Below the pieces are notes generated by a model. That model saw only the letters and a list, made by a program, of their open reading frames with translations, did not search any database and had not been told where the DNA came from. A stretch of DNA of 64,000 nt, from the NCBI GenBank assembly GCA_030435675.1, contig CM059621.1:5146001-5210000 (forward strand), in the 5' to 3' direction. The stretch comes from Steinernema hermaphroditum (lineage: Eukaryota; Nematoda; Chromadorea; Rhabditida; Steinernematidae). A program made the position numbers and the translations under genes. Each line of letters begins with the position of its first letter. Position 1 is the stretch's first letter. Of this stretch, positions 50,801 to 59,755 are shown piece after piece.

Positions 50801-52507
50801 GGAGAAGTACATGGCTACTAAATTGGTGAGTGCACATCGAAATCAAAGGTCAACGTCTTGACTTTTTGACGCAAATATTAACAACAGTATCCTTACCCAT
50901 ATTTTAGTGCCCCAACAGTAACCGTAGTCGAGAGTCAGAAGAAAAATGCACAAGTACAGGGCTCGCTCTTCGGGGTTTCTTAAAATATCATTAGCCTTAT
51001 CGAAGCTTGGATACTAGCCATGCACAAATCTGTAGCATTAGGAAGAACCTACAAAAAATCTGCTTAACCCCAGATTCAGTTATGGTCTTTCACTCTTCGA
51101 AATTATGAACTACATGGTTATGGAGATATAAAATAACTTTCATAGAGCCGAAATTTATTTCAACTTTTCAAAGTGAAAATGGGAAATCTAGGCAATGGAG
51201 CATGACGGATCAGAAGCTTGTTTTCGGTGTTGCCATCAGGAAAGCTTGTAGACGCTTGCGAAGGTTCCTTTCGCCAATAACGATTTCGCCCCAACCTTTC
51301 AGAAGCGAATTTTTCACGAACGCCACACTAGCGTGTTTTGTAGACGAAATTTCTTACTCCAGAATGTAGACCTAGAAAGCTATAGTTAAAATCAAGAGGG
51401 TTGCGAGACCGTTCAAAATGCCCGGTAGCGTCTGAACATCTTAAAGACAGAACGTTCCATTACAAAACAGTACAAAAAGAGATAATTATTCTTTACCTCT
51501 GTGCTCCAGGTCCAAACTTTGACCCAGACAACATTAAACATTGCATCACTATCATGTTGAATCTATTCTCACACTTCTATTGCAAGAGGCTAGATTTAAG
51601 CTAGACCCCTTTCTAGCTATCTATGCACCTATGTTTCATTTCATAATCGAAACATTTGTATTTCAGAGGGAAAATATCCTCATGTACCATCTGAAGAACT
51701 TGGCCAACCTTGGTGCCCGCATGAAACAAGGGAATGTGAAAGCCGAAATCGCCGCTAACAAGAAGAGATGCGATGAGAAAATGGACGAACTCGAAAAGGA
51801 ATCCGCCTCGTATGACCAGTTTATGGCTTACGGCCTCGACACTATAAAGATGGAAGAGTGGCTGAAGAACTATAGGATAGCGATAAGAGAACTGGAAGTT
51901 AAGGCCACCGTGACCCAGCGCCGATGTTCCTTAGAATCGATTTTGGTAAGTTCTTCAAAACAGCTACATTCGTCATTAAAGCGTTTCAGTGATGTAACCT
52001 TCTACCTAATCAACTCATCAACTACCTGAGCTGTGCACTGTCGTTTCTCGTCGTTCAGCAATATAATCATGAGTTATGTTTTTGACAAATAAAGAGGCTG
52101 TGTTCTTGTTTATGTTTTCACCATTGCCTTTGATAACCATAAAACACTCGTTATTTCCGAAATGCAAATCCTCCTTTTGTTCTCCATCGACTTTTCAGAG
52201 GTTCCAGACAGCTCTTATGACGCACACGCCTTTTATGGAAGTGCCTGTGACACAGATGTCTGACAAAAAAAAAATGGAATTCACTGACATGCACATAATA
52301 ACCAAAACAGGTTTTCCTTGTTTTTCGGCAGTAGGTGAGTTGCTTGTGTATTTGGCAAGAGAAGAGGGCGAAGATCGCCTATGGGCGAGCACCGCTCACA
52401 AAAACAAATCTTGTTTTTTTGCTTCCAATTGCATCGATATCTACCATTTGTTATTGAATTTAAAGGTGCTACGTTCCATTGCCATTCTGGTTTATGCTGT
52501 ATTTTAG
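47825..52507 (+). CDS. Divergent phosphatidylinositol transfer protein, possible frameshift
   Basis: PITPs carry phosphatidylinositol and phosphatidylcholine between membranes. Exon 1 (47,825-47,923) starts MRITEYRIMLPYSIEEVESM, the classic PITP opening. A 2,267-bp intron full of retroposons follows. Exon 2 begins at 50,191 (QGVESERDYYGEA, matching the family's EGVE turn). Further exons are 50,346-50,577, 50,620-50,825, 51,667-51,945 and a less certain last exon, 52,199-52,507. IVVITEWRQSMF and PVTCVYYLTCVDF fit the family's TIVTNEYM and PxMCAYKLVTVKF positions. Between exon 2 and the next frame (about 50,341-50,345) two extra bases, or one lost base, break the frame exactly where CP aligns with the family's YP. 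The only splice alternative is a weak donor at 50,251 that would delete about 30 conserved-length residues. Either the gene is decaying or the sequence has an error. The 3' end is unsure. Confidence 0.62.
48349..48964 (+). mobile_element. Non-autonomous retroposon, copy A
   Basis: A 616-bp insertion in intron 1 of the PITP-like gene, flanked by the 12-bp direct repeat TATTTGAAAACA (48,337-48,348 and 48,965-48,976). Its 5' part contains GCGATCGGTCGGGTCG. Its 3' end has a hairpin (48,909-48,938), AATAAA and a short tandem tail of AAACTCGT units. Target duplication plus a 3' microsatellite-like tail are signs of target-primed reverse transcription (LINE/SINE type). No reverse transcriptase frame is seen. 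Confidence 0.8.
48909..48938 (+). ncRNA. Conserved 3' hairpin of retroposon copy A
   Basis: Nested stem: TCTCG pairs with CGAGA, then AAGGC pairs with GCCTT around a GTAA loop, with an internal loop of C opposite TGATA. AATAAA follows directly. The copy at 49,627 keeps the same shape with one compensatory pair change. Confidence 0.65.
49102..49169 (+). mobile_element. 5' fragment of the same retroposon family
   Basis: Begins AGGTCTTTCAGTTGG and contains ACGATAGGTCGGGTCGG, matching the start of copy A (AGGTCTTTCATTTG, GCGATCGGTCGGGTCG). Copy B is inserted directly after it, so this looks like an older copy split by a nested insertion. Confidence 0.5.
49183..49679 (+). mobile_element. Non-autonomous retroposon, copy B
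   Basis: A 497-bp insertion flanked by the 13-bp direct repeat AGAGGTCGCGACG (49,170-49,182 and 49,680-49,692). It shares GAGCGGTCGG near its 5' end, CCGGAAGCCGTAGT (copy A: GGGAGCCGTAGT), the 3' hairpin (49,627-49,657), AATAAA and a short tandem tail (GTAGTGAGTAGTAAGT). Orientation is the same as the host gene. Confidence 0.8.
49627..49657 (+). ncRNA. Conserved 3' hairpin of retroposon copy B
   Basis: TCGCG pairs with CGCGA and AAGGC with GCCTT around ATAAT, with an internal loop of C opposite TGATT. Relative to copy A one T-A pair has become G-C, which is covariation supporting a real RNA structure. Confidence 0.65.
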
Positions 52508-53469
52508 CATACTATGCAGATTTCAGCCTATTTTCAGCTGCATAGCGTGCTTCATGGTTGTGATAAAAACAGTTTTTTGGTGCCAGCAGAAGTAAAGTGT
52601 GAGAAAGACTCAGAACAAGTATACAGACATCATGTGATAATCGCACAGAAAGAAGGTATAAATAGGCTATAAAGAGAGAGGATGACAGATCAGAAGAACG
52701 TAAGAGCACGTGTAGCAAAATTTTGTCGCACAATTGTCGCAAAAATGATTTCTGTTTATGTGGTTGAACCGGTGTGTCTCTAGCCTACCAGTTTGTTGAC
52801 CAGGGTTAGACTCCCCTACTTCCCATATTTATTTTCGTTCAGTTTCTTTGCTTTTTGGTCGTGTCCTGGTAGGCTTCAAATGTTGAACAATTGGATTGAT
52901 TTAAGCATGAAAGGTAATTGATGAACGGTTACATCGCATAAGTGCAATGCAAGTTATCGTCAAACATGCCTATACCTAAGCTCAGGTAACCTTCGAAGGG
53001 TGTTTCTATGGTACAGTGTAAGTGTACCTAACGCTCTTTAAGGTTCACGCTCATTAATGTGGGCTATGTGCCAAAGTTGAGGTCCATCTGAGACGAACAT
53101 TTTTGAAGGTTCCCTCGTTAGCTAGGGTTTCTTTTCGGGTTTATTAAGAATGGCCATCCAGTCCTCTTTTAACTAACACGGTACTGAGATCGTAGATTTC
53201 ATTAAATAGCTCAAATACGGTGTGTCACTTACAACACGCCACTATCAATTTGGCGCACATATGACTCAGAAACCTGCACGCAAACAAAATGCATACCTAG
53301 AAGCATTTTTTAAAGTATGCAGTGGTCATCGAAAGCCAAGAGATGTGTGCAGATATTACAACAAGGGACTAGTTTTCTCCTTTCTTCTCCTGAGCTATGG
53401 GCGCGGATCAAGATTGGAAAGTGAAAATGAATTGAATCTATATATCTAACTGAATCTCTTTTCAGAGGA
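52508..53469. other. Intergenic, no gene recognised
   Basis: No convincing exon or RNA gene. A good acceptor (CTCTTTTCAG, ending 53,465) just before the next gene's ATG could be a trans-splice site. Confidence 0.5.
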
Positions 53470-54101
53470 ATGGCCTCCCACACCTCCGAATACTGCTTGT
53501 GCGGCATGATACACGTTTCCGTAAACAATAATACTGAAACTTCGAATATCGCTGATCACTTTAGGTTGGCACAATTGTCATAGGCTGCATCTATGGGCTT
53601 CTTGGATCGATGGGAATGATTTTGACGATCGCTGCAAGCGTTAACGAAACCATCATCACTCCCTACGAAGTTCTAGCTTCTGTCGTTTTCGTAATTATGG
53701 CCGTCTTAGCGATATGTGGAGTTATGGAGAAAAGAGTAATTTATCTACAATGGCTCTTAGTGTCTATGGTAGGTCTAATCCATGCTTCTGGGCAAACTTC
53801 ACTGTTCAGGCTATCCTAATGGCCTTTCTGGTCGTTTCTATGTTCGTTACACTGCTCTTAGCTTTACAATCGGAAAACATGTTTCGGAAAGACAGTAAAG
53901 AAGGACGTAGGTGAAGACGGAAGGATTCCATGGTGTTCTTGATATTTTTCAGTGTCCCCCGGACTAATTCTTCTAACAGCTGATGGAGTACTTTTAATAA
54001 TGGCTTTGATGAACGCTTGGTTTATGAACACAATCAATAACTGCCTCAAATTTTTGGCAAAGCTGGAACATCCGCGTCCAGCCGTTGTCTTCCAAGTATA
54101 G
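53470..54101 (+). CDS. LAPTM4-like four-TM lysosomal membrane protein
   Basis: Four exons, 53,470-53,520, 53,565-53,768, 53,810-53,906 and 53,953-54,101, are separated by introns of 44, 41 and 46 bp with GT...AG ends and matching phases. They encode 166 aa. The N-terminus has CLCGMIHVSVGTIVIG, which resembles the CCGCCHVRTGTIILG opening of LAPTM4 proteins. The C-terminal AWFMNTINNCLKFL resembles the family's AYLINCVWNCYKYI, and Pro-rich EHPRPAVVFQV follows. Four hydrophobic segments are visible. LAPTM4 proteins sit in late endosomes and lysosomes and influence transporter and lipid trafficking. This one is shorter than the roughly 230 aa of vertebrate members, with reduced loops. The start follows directly after a TTTTCAG acceptor, so the mRNA may be trans-spliced. 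Confidence 0.68.
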
Positions 54102-54229
54102 GAGCTTCGTTCTCGATATGTAGCTTTTGTTAGTAATATATAAATTTGATTTTCTGTTTCAATTTCACTGTTTACGGCTGAAAGGGGCCCGGTCATGGAT
54201 AAAAAAGTTCTTCAAATCTTCTGAATCGG

Positions 54230-54261
54230 TTTCTCGGAAAACATGATAGTTTCCGAGAAAT
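54230..54261. repeat. Palindrome TTTCTCGGAAA...TTTCCGAGAAA, copy 1
   Basis: Two 11-bp arms around an ~9-bp spacer inside the MITE-like element. The arms are the same as in copy 2. Confidence 0.75.
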
Positions 54262-54392
54262 AGCAAAAAAAATTAGACAAAAAACGTCGTGCAAACTTTG
54301 CCTTGAAGCGCAAGGCAGAGTTCGCGGTTTATCCCACACACCTTTTAGTTCCTTCTTTTAGTTCCTTCTGCCCAACATCATGCTGAAATCAG

Positions 54393-54424
54393 TTTCTCGG
54401 AAAACGTAATAGTTTCCGAGAAAT
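54393..54424. repeat. Palindrome TTTCTCGGAAA...TTTCCGAGAAA, copy 2
   Basis: Same arms as copy 1, 163 bp downstream, with a different spacer (ACGTAATAG). Confidence 0.75.
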
Positions 54425-54836
54425 AAGCCTTAGGATCCACACAGTTTTACTGTCTAATTCTCGGTCTGCCGGTCCCGAGACGACTACCATGACGGACACG
54501 ACCATAGTTCCCCCGCTTTCTGCGCACTTACCCAATCGGAGCGGGTCTGGGCTCATTCGACGCGCCATAAGTTGCTGAGCAAAATGTTCCCAAGCGCGGA
54601 TCCGGTCGTCACCTATTTTGGCCAAAAAGAATGAAAATATTGCGCAACTCGTGCCACGCCGGATAGATCGTGTCGGGACCAACGGTAAAACACATTCTGG
54701 ATCCTAAGGTCTGTTTCTTGAAAACCACTGGGCTTTTTTTTTTTGAAATCGACCCCTCAGCGAGCCCGAAAACAGGGGTACACAAGTTTTCAGAAGTTTT
54801 AAACCACGTTTTTTTTATCTATGACCGGGTCCCTTT

Positions 54837-55238
54837 AATTTTACTGTGGTGGCTCATAACTAATAACAACTCCATAGGATTTTGTGACCTATCGATTTCG
54901 TCATAGGCCACAAACACATCATCGGGTGGGGCCTTCTGTAAGGTTGAAGCCGATCGCTGCGGCAAGAAACGTAAGCTGAACGCTGCGAAGAACAAGGACC
55001 GTTGTGATTCTGTGTATACAGAAGGTCTTGTAATTGGCTCTTCTATGATTAGCATTCCATTGTAAGTGTGCTCGGTGACAGTAAACGGTTAAGTGAATAC
55101 CGTCTCGTGTTTCCTTTTTTTTCATTCCTTTTCTAACAGTCCCTCACTCTATCTAACCGTCGTCTGTGCTCTTTCATAAATGACGATGTGAGATGAAATC
55201 ACTCCAAATAATATAATGAGCTCAAAGTGGGACCAATA
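54837..55238. other. Intergenic, no gene recognised
   Basis: Mixed-composition sequence with short frames only. No domain, RNA gene or element borders are recognised. Confidence 0.5.
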
Positions 55239-55240
55239 TA

Positions 55241-56189
55241 GTAGGTTGATGCAAAAGAAATGTCGATTTTTGTTAAAAAGAAAATTGATCATGAAAGTAT
55301 AATAATCAAAAGCTGAACCCAAAAGACATTCACCATTAGTATTCACGAGTTGTCGCCTATGTCCACGTAGAGAGTGAATGCCTTACTGAACGAATTCATA
55401 GTGGTTTGGACTTGAAAAAGTTTGTGACTCAAATTTTGTCTTCCTCACATCTTTTGATTTTTTTTTCTGCCAAGGAGCACTGCATCGACAGGAATAAGTG
55501 ATAGTCAGGTGGAGCGATGTCTGTGCTATAAGGCGGTCAAACAACTATCCTTGATATTGCGAAGGAGGATTCCAATCATAGTGATTGTTGTTGATTTTTT
55601 GTACATTTTGCCCCCTGATTTCCACTACCATTTTCGGGCCATCTGACTTTCGGGCCATCAACGACCCTTTTTTCACACCTATTGATCTTTCAAATGGCTT
55701 ACAAGCGTCTCATAGTGGTTAATTAATTAACGTTCACAAACGCTGTCGTGAGTTATCGAACAGTTCGCTTTCGGATTCAGCTCAACAACCTCTTTTAATG
55801 CTGCGTCACCCAAAAATTTGGGACGTTTTCCATGTGCTTCGTCTTTAAAGCACTTATCTCCATCTCAGAATCGCTGAACCCACCACTCGCACATGCATTC
55901 GGATGGGACATCTTCTTCCAGCACTTAACACGGGTTACTGTGAAATTAGGCAGGAAACTTGCTTTGTTTGAAGTTGTGTGGTATGCAAATCCGCACTGGG
56001 CACTCTTTCTCGATCATGTTTAACGTAAAATTTTATTTTAATTAGAAAGGGCCAGCGGGACGGAATATATATCAAACGATGCGCGAGTGCAAGCTCTACA
56101 AGAACTATTAATCATGTCATACAGAAACTTATTATAATGAAAGAAAGAACAAAATCAACATGATCGAAATTTCTTTTGCATCAACCTAA
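55241..56189 (-). mobile_element. Decayed mariner transposon
   Basis: The ends are inverse copies of TAGGTTGATGCAAAAGAAAT next to TA on both sides (55,239-55,240; 56,190-56,191). On the minus strand broken frames show mariner transposase pieces in the right order: a WWVQRF-like helix-turn-helix segment, a GKRPKFLGDAALKEVVE-like linker and PDYHLFLSMQ near the third catalytic Asp. Several stops, frameshifts and a missing central catalytic part make it dead. The length, 949 bp, is shorter than the ~1.3 kb of intact elements. Confidence 0.85.
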
Positions 56190-56191
56190 TA

Positions 56192-56412
56192 ATATTGATG
56201 AATATGTAATAAAGAAACTGTCGACAAAATCGCGAAATTAATCTTTCATCTACCCAATTGGTGCGTGGTGGCTATGTGCAGCTGCTGATAGGCGTTTTTT
56301 GTAGATGATCTCTGTTCTCCAATGTTATTTGTTATTTCTAAACACCTGTAGTTTTCGTCACCTAGTTCTTATTTTTTGACGTTATTTCATACGTTTCCCA
56401 CCTTCCGCCTAG
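56192..56412. other. Short upstream region of the chemoreceptor pseudogene
   Basis: No gene. It contains T-rich sequence and CCCACCTTCCGCCTAG just before the ATG at 56,413, a possible trans-splice acceptor. Confidence 0.35.
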
Positions 56413-56584
56413 ATGGACGGGCAAGACCTCGTAGAGACATTTACGTCGCGCTTTGAACTTTACCGATGGTGCATGATATCGACCACTGCCATCTCGATCC
56501 CATTAAACTTCTTCACAACACACATAATCTTACGCAAATCACCGGCTCACATGGAAATCTACAAATATCTCCTTATAAACATAT

Positions 56585-58225
56585 GTAGAGATAGGTATAC
56601 AAGCAACAGAGGTACATGACATCATCGAGTTTCCTCGCTGCCCAGCAGTCGAGCCCTCAGTTCTGGTTGAAAAGCCTTCGCCGCTTGCGATACTCACAAT
56701 AACAGAACGCCCGAACGCACTAAAAATAATCAATATGCAAAAGGAGCAAAGAGACGATCCCTCATTCGCCCCGATAATTGAACATCTATCGCGCGGCACA
56801 GACATAAAATTCGACGAGTCGCAAGTCACGATGGAAGAATTCTTTTGGCGCAACGCAGACAAATTTGAACTCGGCGAGGAACAGACACTGTACTTCAGAC
56901 ATCCCGAAAACAGACAAACGGGCTCAAAGCAACGTCTGGCCATAATGCTTCCAACAAAATTCAGACGACCTCTATTCGACCACCTTCATGCCTCCCAAGC
57001 AGTAGGAGGACATCGAGACTTTCGTGCCACTATAAACAAAATGAGACAATACTTCTGGCCCAGAATGTCAGCGGAAGTCCTCGAGTGGACCAGAGCTTGC
57101 CTAATCTGCCAGAAAACATGCCAGAGAGGAAACACGAAAGTACCAATGAGGTCACTTGTCTCTAATACCGTATTCTCGATTGTGGCAATTGACATCTGTG
57201 GGCCATTTCCCCCAACGAAGAACGGAAATCGGTACTACATGAACGTGATTGACTTGTTCTCAAAATATATCGTCGCCATCCCGTTAAAAGAGTGCACCTC
57301 AATCACAGTGGCGGATCAAATAATGGCAAAATTCGTTTTATTATATGGATGCCCCACGACCCTTTTAAGTGACAACGCCTCCATCTTCACCTCAGAATTC
57401 TTCAAGTACTTTTGCTCACTACTAGAGATCGACAAAATCTTCTCCACCCCTCATTACCATCAGTCGAATGCCTGTGTTGAAAGAAGTTTCCGCACCTGCT
57501 CCCTCACGCTCAGAAAACTATCGCAACAGAGCAGCGTTGAGTTCGACGAGCTGCTTCCCTACGTCGCTTGGGCGCACAACACTACAGTACTCGACACCCC
57601 TTATGCACTAATCTTCGGCCGCGACCCTCCGATGGCTATAAACAAATGCCTCGATCGTCGCTGTAATAAAACCTTTGAGCCATCTCAGGTTGAAGAATAC
57701 AAGGAAGCGCTAATTACGAATCTACGAGAGTCTTGGAAAGTGGCTCACGAGCAGGCAACGAAGGCCCGCTTAACAAGTAAAATCCGGTATGATAAGAAGA
57801 CAAAAGAGGCAAATTTCAAAGTAGGCGACCGAATATTGCTAAGAAATGAGACGGCGACCCCTGGAACCTCGAGAAAACTGACGACCCCGTGGAGTGGACA
57901 ATTCCGTGTAATCGAAGTCAACGACCCTTACGCAGTTATCATCAGCTGTTCAAACCCTCAAGCGCGCCCTCGTCGGGTGCACTTCAACCAAATCAAGCCG
58001 TGCAGAGAAATTGTCGGTCCTGCCGCTACCGTAATCCAATCCTCCGTAAGCGAAGAAATCGCTCTCAGTCGGGCAAACGCGGAGCCAATCGATGGTCTTA
58101 TCGGCTACGATCATAAACAACGGTCACCGCGAGGCCCGATCGCGCACCTCGCCGGCACCGTGCCGCCAAAACACCGATACACGACGCGATCCAAAAGTGC
58201 AGGCTCCGCCCGAGCAGAACTCTGA
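56585..58225 (+). pseudogene. Gypsy Pol fragment: integrase
   Basis: Open from the LTR remnant to 58,225. Methionine-initiated reading starts at 56,735 (496 aa), but upstream codons in the same frame look like the RNase H-integrase linker, so the true protein began upstream in the deleted region. The HHCC zinc finger is visible (HLHASQAVGGH ... CLICQKTC). The catalytic triad is intact: Asp in AIDICGPF, Asp in LLSDNASIF, and Glu in NACVERSF exactly 35 residues after the second Asp (DD35E). The C-terminal part has KVGDRILLRN and PWSGQFRVIEV, typical of the DNA-binding end of gypsy integrases. Without its start and the reverse transcriptase, it is not expected to be active alone. Confidence 0.9.
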
Positions 58226-58378
58226 GCGCCGAGCATAAAAAGATCACCGCACAATCATCACCACCATTCGCCTCTCCAGTGTCTTCGTCACACCAGCCCC
58301 ACAATGCTCCTCACCAAACGCAACGAAGCAGCGGGCTTCGGCCACTCTCCATCAACCTCCTTCACACTCACCCCACCG

Positions 58379-58625
58379 GTTGTCTCCGGACACCACATAC
58401 GCTCTTTTTTGAAAAACTCGGTTGTCTCCGGACGCCATGTTGCTCCTTCCCTCATCGGTTGTCTCCGGACGCCACATAATGTCGCTCCTTCCCTCATCGG
58501 TTGTCTCCGGACGCCACATAATCTCGCTCCTCACCCCACCGGTTGTCTCCGGACACCACATACGCTCTTCTTTGAAAAACTCGGTTTTCTCCGGACACCA
58601 CATAATGTCGCTCCTTCCCTCATCG
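58379..58625 (+). repeat. 42-bp minisatellite in the gypsy 3' region
   Basis: Six copies of a unit with TTGTCTCCGGACGCCACATA at 58,381, 58,423, 58,460, 58,502, 58,544 and 58,586. Spacings are 42, 37, 42, 42 and 42 bp. Two unit types alternate (CTCCTTCCCTCATC and CTCTTTTTTGAAAAACTC). A 130-codon frame across it (58,304-58,696) gives a 14-residue repeat, but this is probably fortuitous. Confidence 0.85.
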
Positions 58626-58762
58626 GACGTCACACTGGCCCTCAAAACCTGGTAGTCTCTGGACGCCACAGTCGTTCCCCCAATCATCCACGATGAAGCA
58701 CCTCGATTCCCATGGACTGATTCAGAAGTCAGCATCGCCATCACCCTGGAAGCGTCCCGAAG

Positions 58763-59415
58763 ATGACCTACTACACCGTCGTCGACGTCACGAAGCTGTC
58801 CGACTCCCCTCACGGCCACAGGATCATCGTCCGCCCCACGGATCTCGCTCGCTGGCCTAAGCTCTACCTTCCGATACAGCGTGCTGATCTGGCTGAAGGA
58901 AGACGTCGCCGCATGTACATCCGACAGTTCCCGATCTTCCGTTTCGCCAACACTCTGGTCGCCGAATTCCAGGCCGCTCTCGACATCCCGTCCGCCCTGC
59001 GAGTCTCCCTGGCGCTCCCGATCATGAAGAAGGTCGAGGAAGGACAGCGCGCCTCAGAAGGCATCTCCGACAGCGCTGAAGCTCTCGACGCGCTCGATGA
59101 CGCTCGCTTCCGCTTCGAAGCTACAGGGGAGGCTGACGATGATCAGGAAGAAGATCCGGATGATCAAGAAGAAGAAGAGGTAAGTCCACACGCGAGATTT
59201 CGGGACGAAATCTAAATGGGGGTATGAGTTGTAGAGATAGGTATAATGTTGTGGGATAATTACATTTCAGATGTTCTCGATTGTTGTGACGGCACATTCG
59301 ATCAGTGCCGGTCACACTTCGGGACTCTATAATGCAAACATTAATGTTTTATGTTTAGGCTTCGACCCCCGATCAGCCGACTTCCGCCGCGCTCGCAGCT
59401 CCGATCGCCGCCTGA
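58763..59415 (+). CDS. Gypsy third ORF, acidic C-terminus, spliced into the 3' LTR
   Basis: A 150-codon frame (58,763-59,215) begins MTYYTVVDVTKLSDSPHGHR and ends in an acidic tract (DDDQEEDPDDQEEEE). A perfect donor GTAAGT at 59,180 follows the Glu run. An acceptor TTTATGTTTAG (ending 59,358) inside the 3' LTR continues the frame as ASTPDQPTSAALAAPIAA, then stop at 59,415. The spliced product is 157 aa. It has no signal peptide or membrane segment and occupies the env position, but it is not an envelope by sequence. I do not recognise the family. Unspliced reading ends at 59,215. Confidence 0.5.
59214..59229 (+). other. Polypurine tract next to the 3' LTR
   Basis: The purine-rich AAATGGGGGTATGAG ends directly before the LTR start TGTAGAG, the position used to prime plus-strand synthesis. 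Confidence 0.6.
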
Positions 59416-59755
59416 AGCTCCTCCCCAAGAAGTCGTGATAAAAGGAAACTCATCGTTGTATCTAGGCCCGGCAGCTACCGTGATAGCCCTTTCTTGTAAT
59501 AAAGAGTTGGAGTAATCCCTTTGTTGCAAGTTGAGTCAAGTTAGAAGTTGGAAGAGAAGAGATCTGATTGAGCTGATTGAGATTAAGAGTTTGAGTTGAG
59601 TCTGAGTTAGAGTTGGTTGAGAGATTAAGAATTAGAGAATAGAAGTAAGAGAAGTTAGAGAGAGTAAGAGTTTCCCGCGGAGGTCGGTCGGTTATTCAGT
59701 GTTCGTCGTTGTCGTGTTGTGTTGGTTCCTGTGCCCTCTGGCCGCCAAGTTAATT
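59230..59755 (+). repeat. 3' LTR of the gypsy element
   Basis: Starts TGTAGAGATAGGTATA (same 16 bp as the left end at 56,584) and ends at AAGTTAATT before the CATA duplication, about 526 bp. It contains AATAAAGAG near 59,498. The 3' border is set by the target duplication because the other LTR is deleted. Confidence 0.8.

Larger units (their letters stand above)
54181..54836. mobile_element. MITE-like element with ~46-bp inverted ends
   Basis: The left end AAAGGGGCCCGGTCATGGAT and the inverse complement of the right end (AAAGGGACCCGGTCATAGAT) match over about 46 bp, with mismatches near the inner side, through an A-run and CTTCTGAA. The 656-bp interior has no coding capacity. It holds two copies of a perfect 11-bp-arm palindrome (54,230-54,261 and 54,393-54,424). 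No clear target duplication is visible. The superfamily is unassigned. Confidence 0.65.
56584..59755 (+). mobile_element. Internally deleted Ty3/gypsy retrotransposon
   Basis: Flanked by the target duplication CATA (56,580-56,583; 59,756-59,759), or CATAT if one base is assigned differently. The left end retains only the first 16 bp of the LTR (TGTAGAGATAGGTATA) and then passes straight into pol. Gag, protease, reverse transcriptase and RNase H are gone. The integrase, a repeat region, a third ORF, a polypurine tract and the complete 3' LTR remain. It lies in the same orientation as the receptor gene it interrupts. Confidence 0.9.

Noticed and set aside
55832..56023. 63-aa plus-strand frame
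   Set aside because: Antisense to the decayed mariner transposase.
58304..58696. 130-aa frame with 14-residue repeats
   Set aside because: It follows from the 42-bp minisatellite being a multiple of three; the neighbouring frames are also open, so there is no coding signal.
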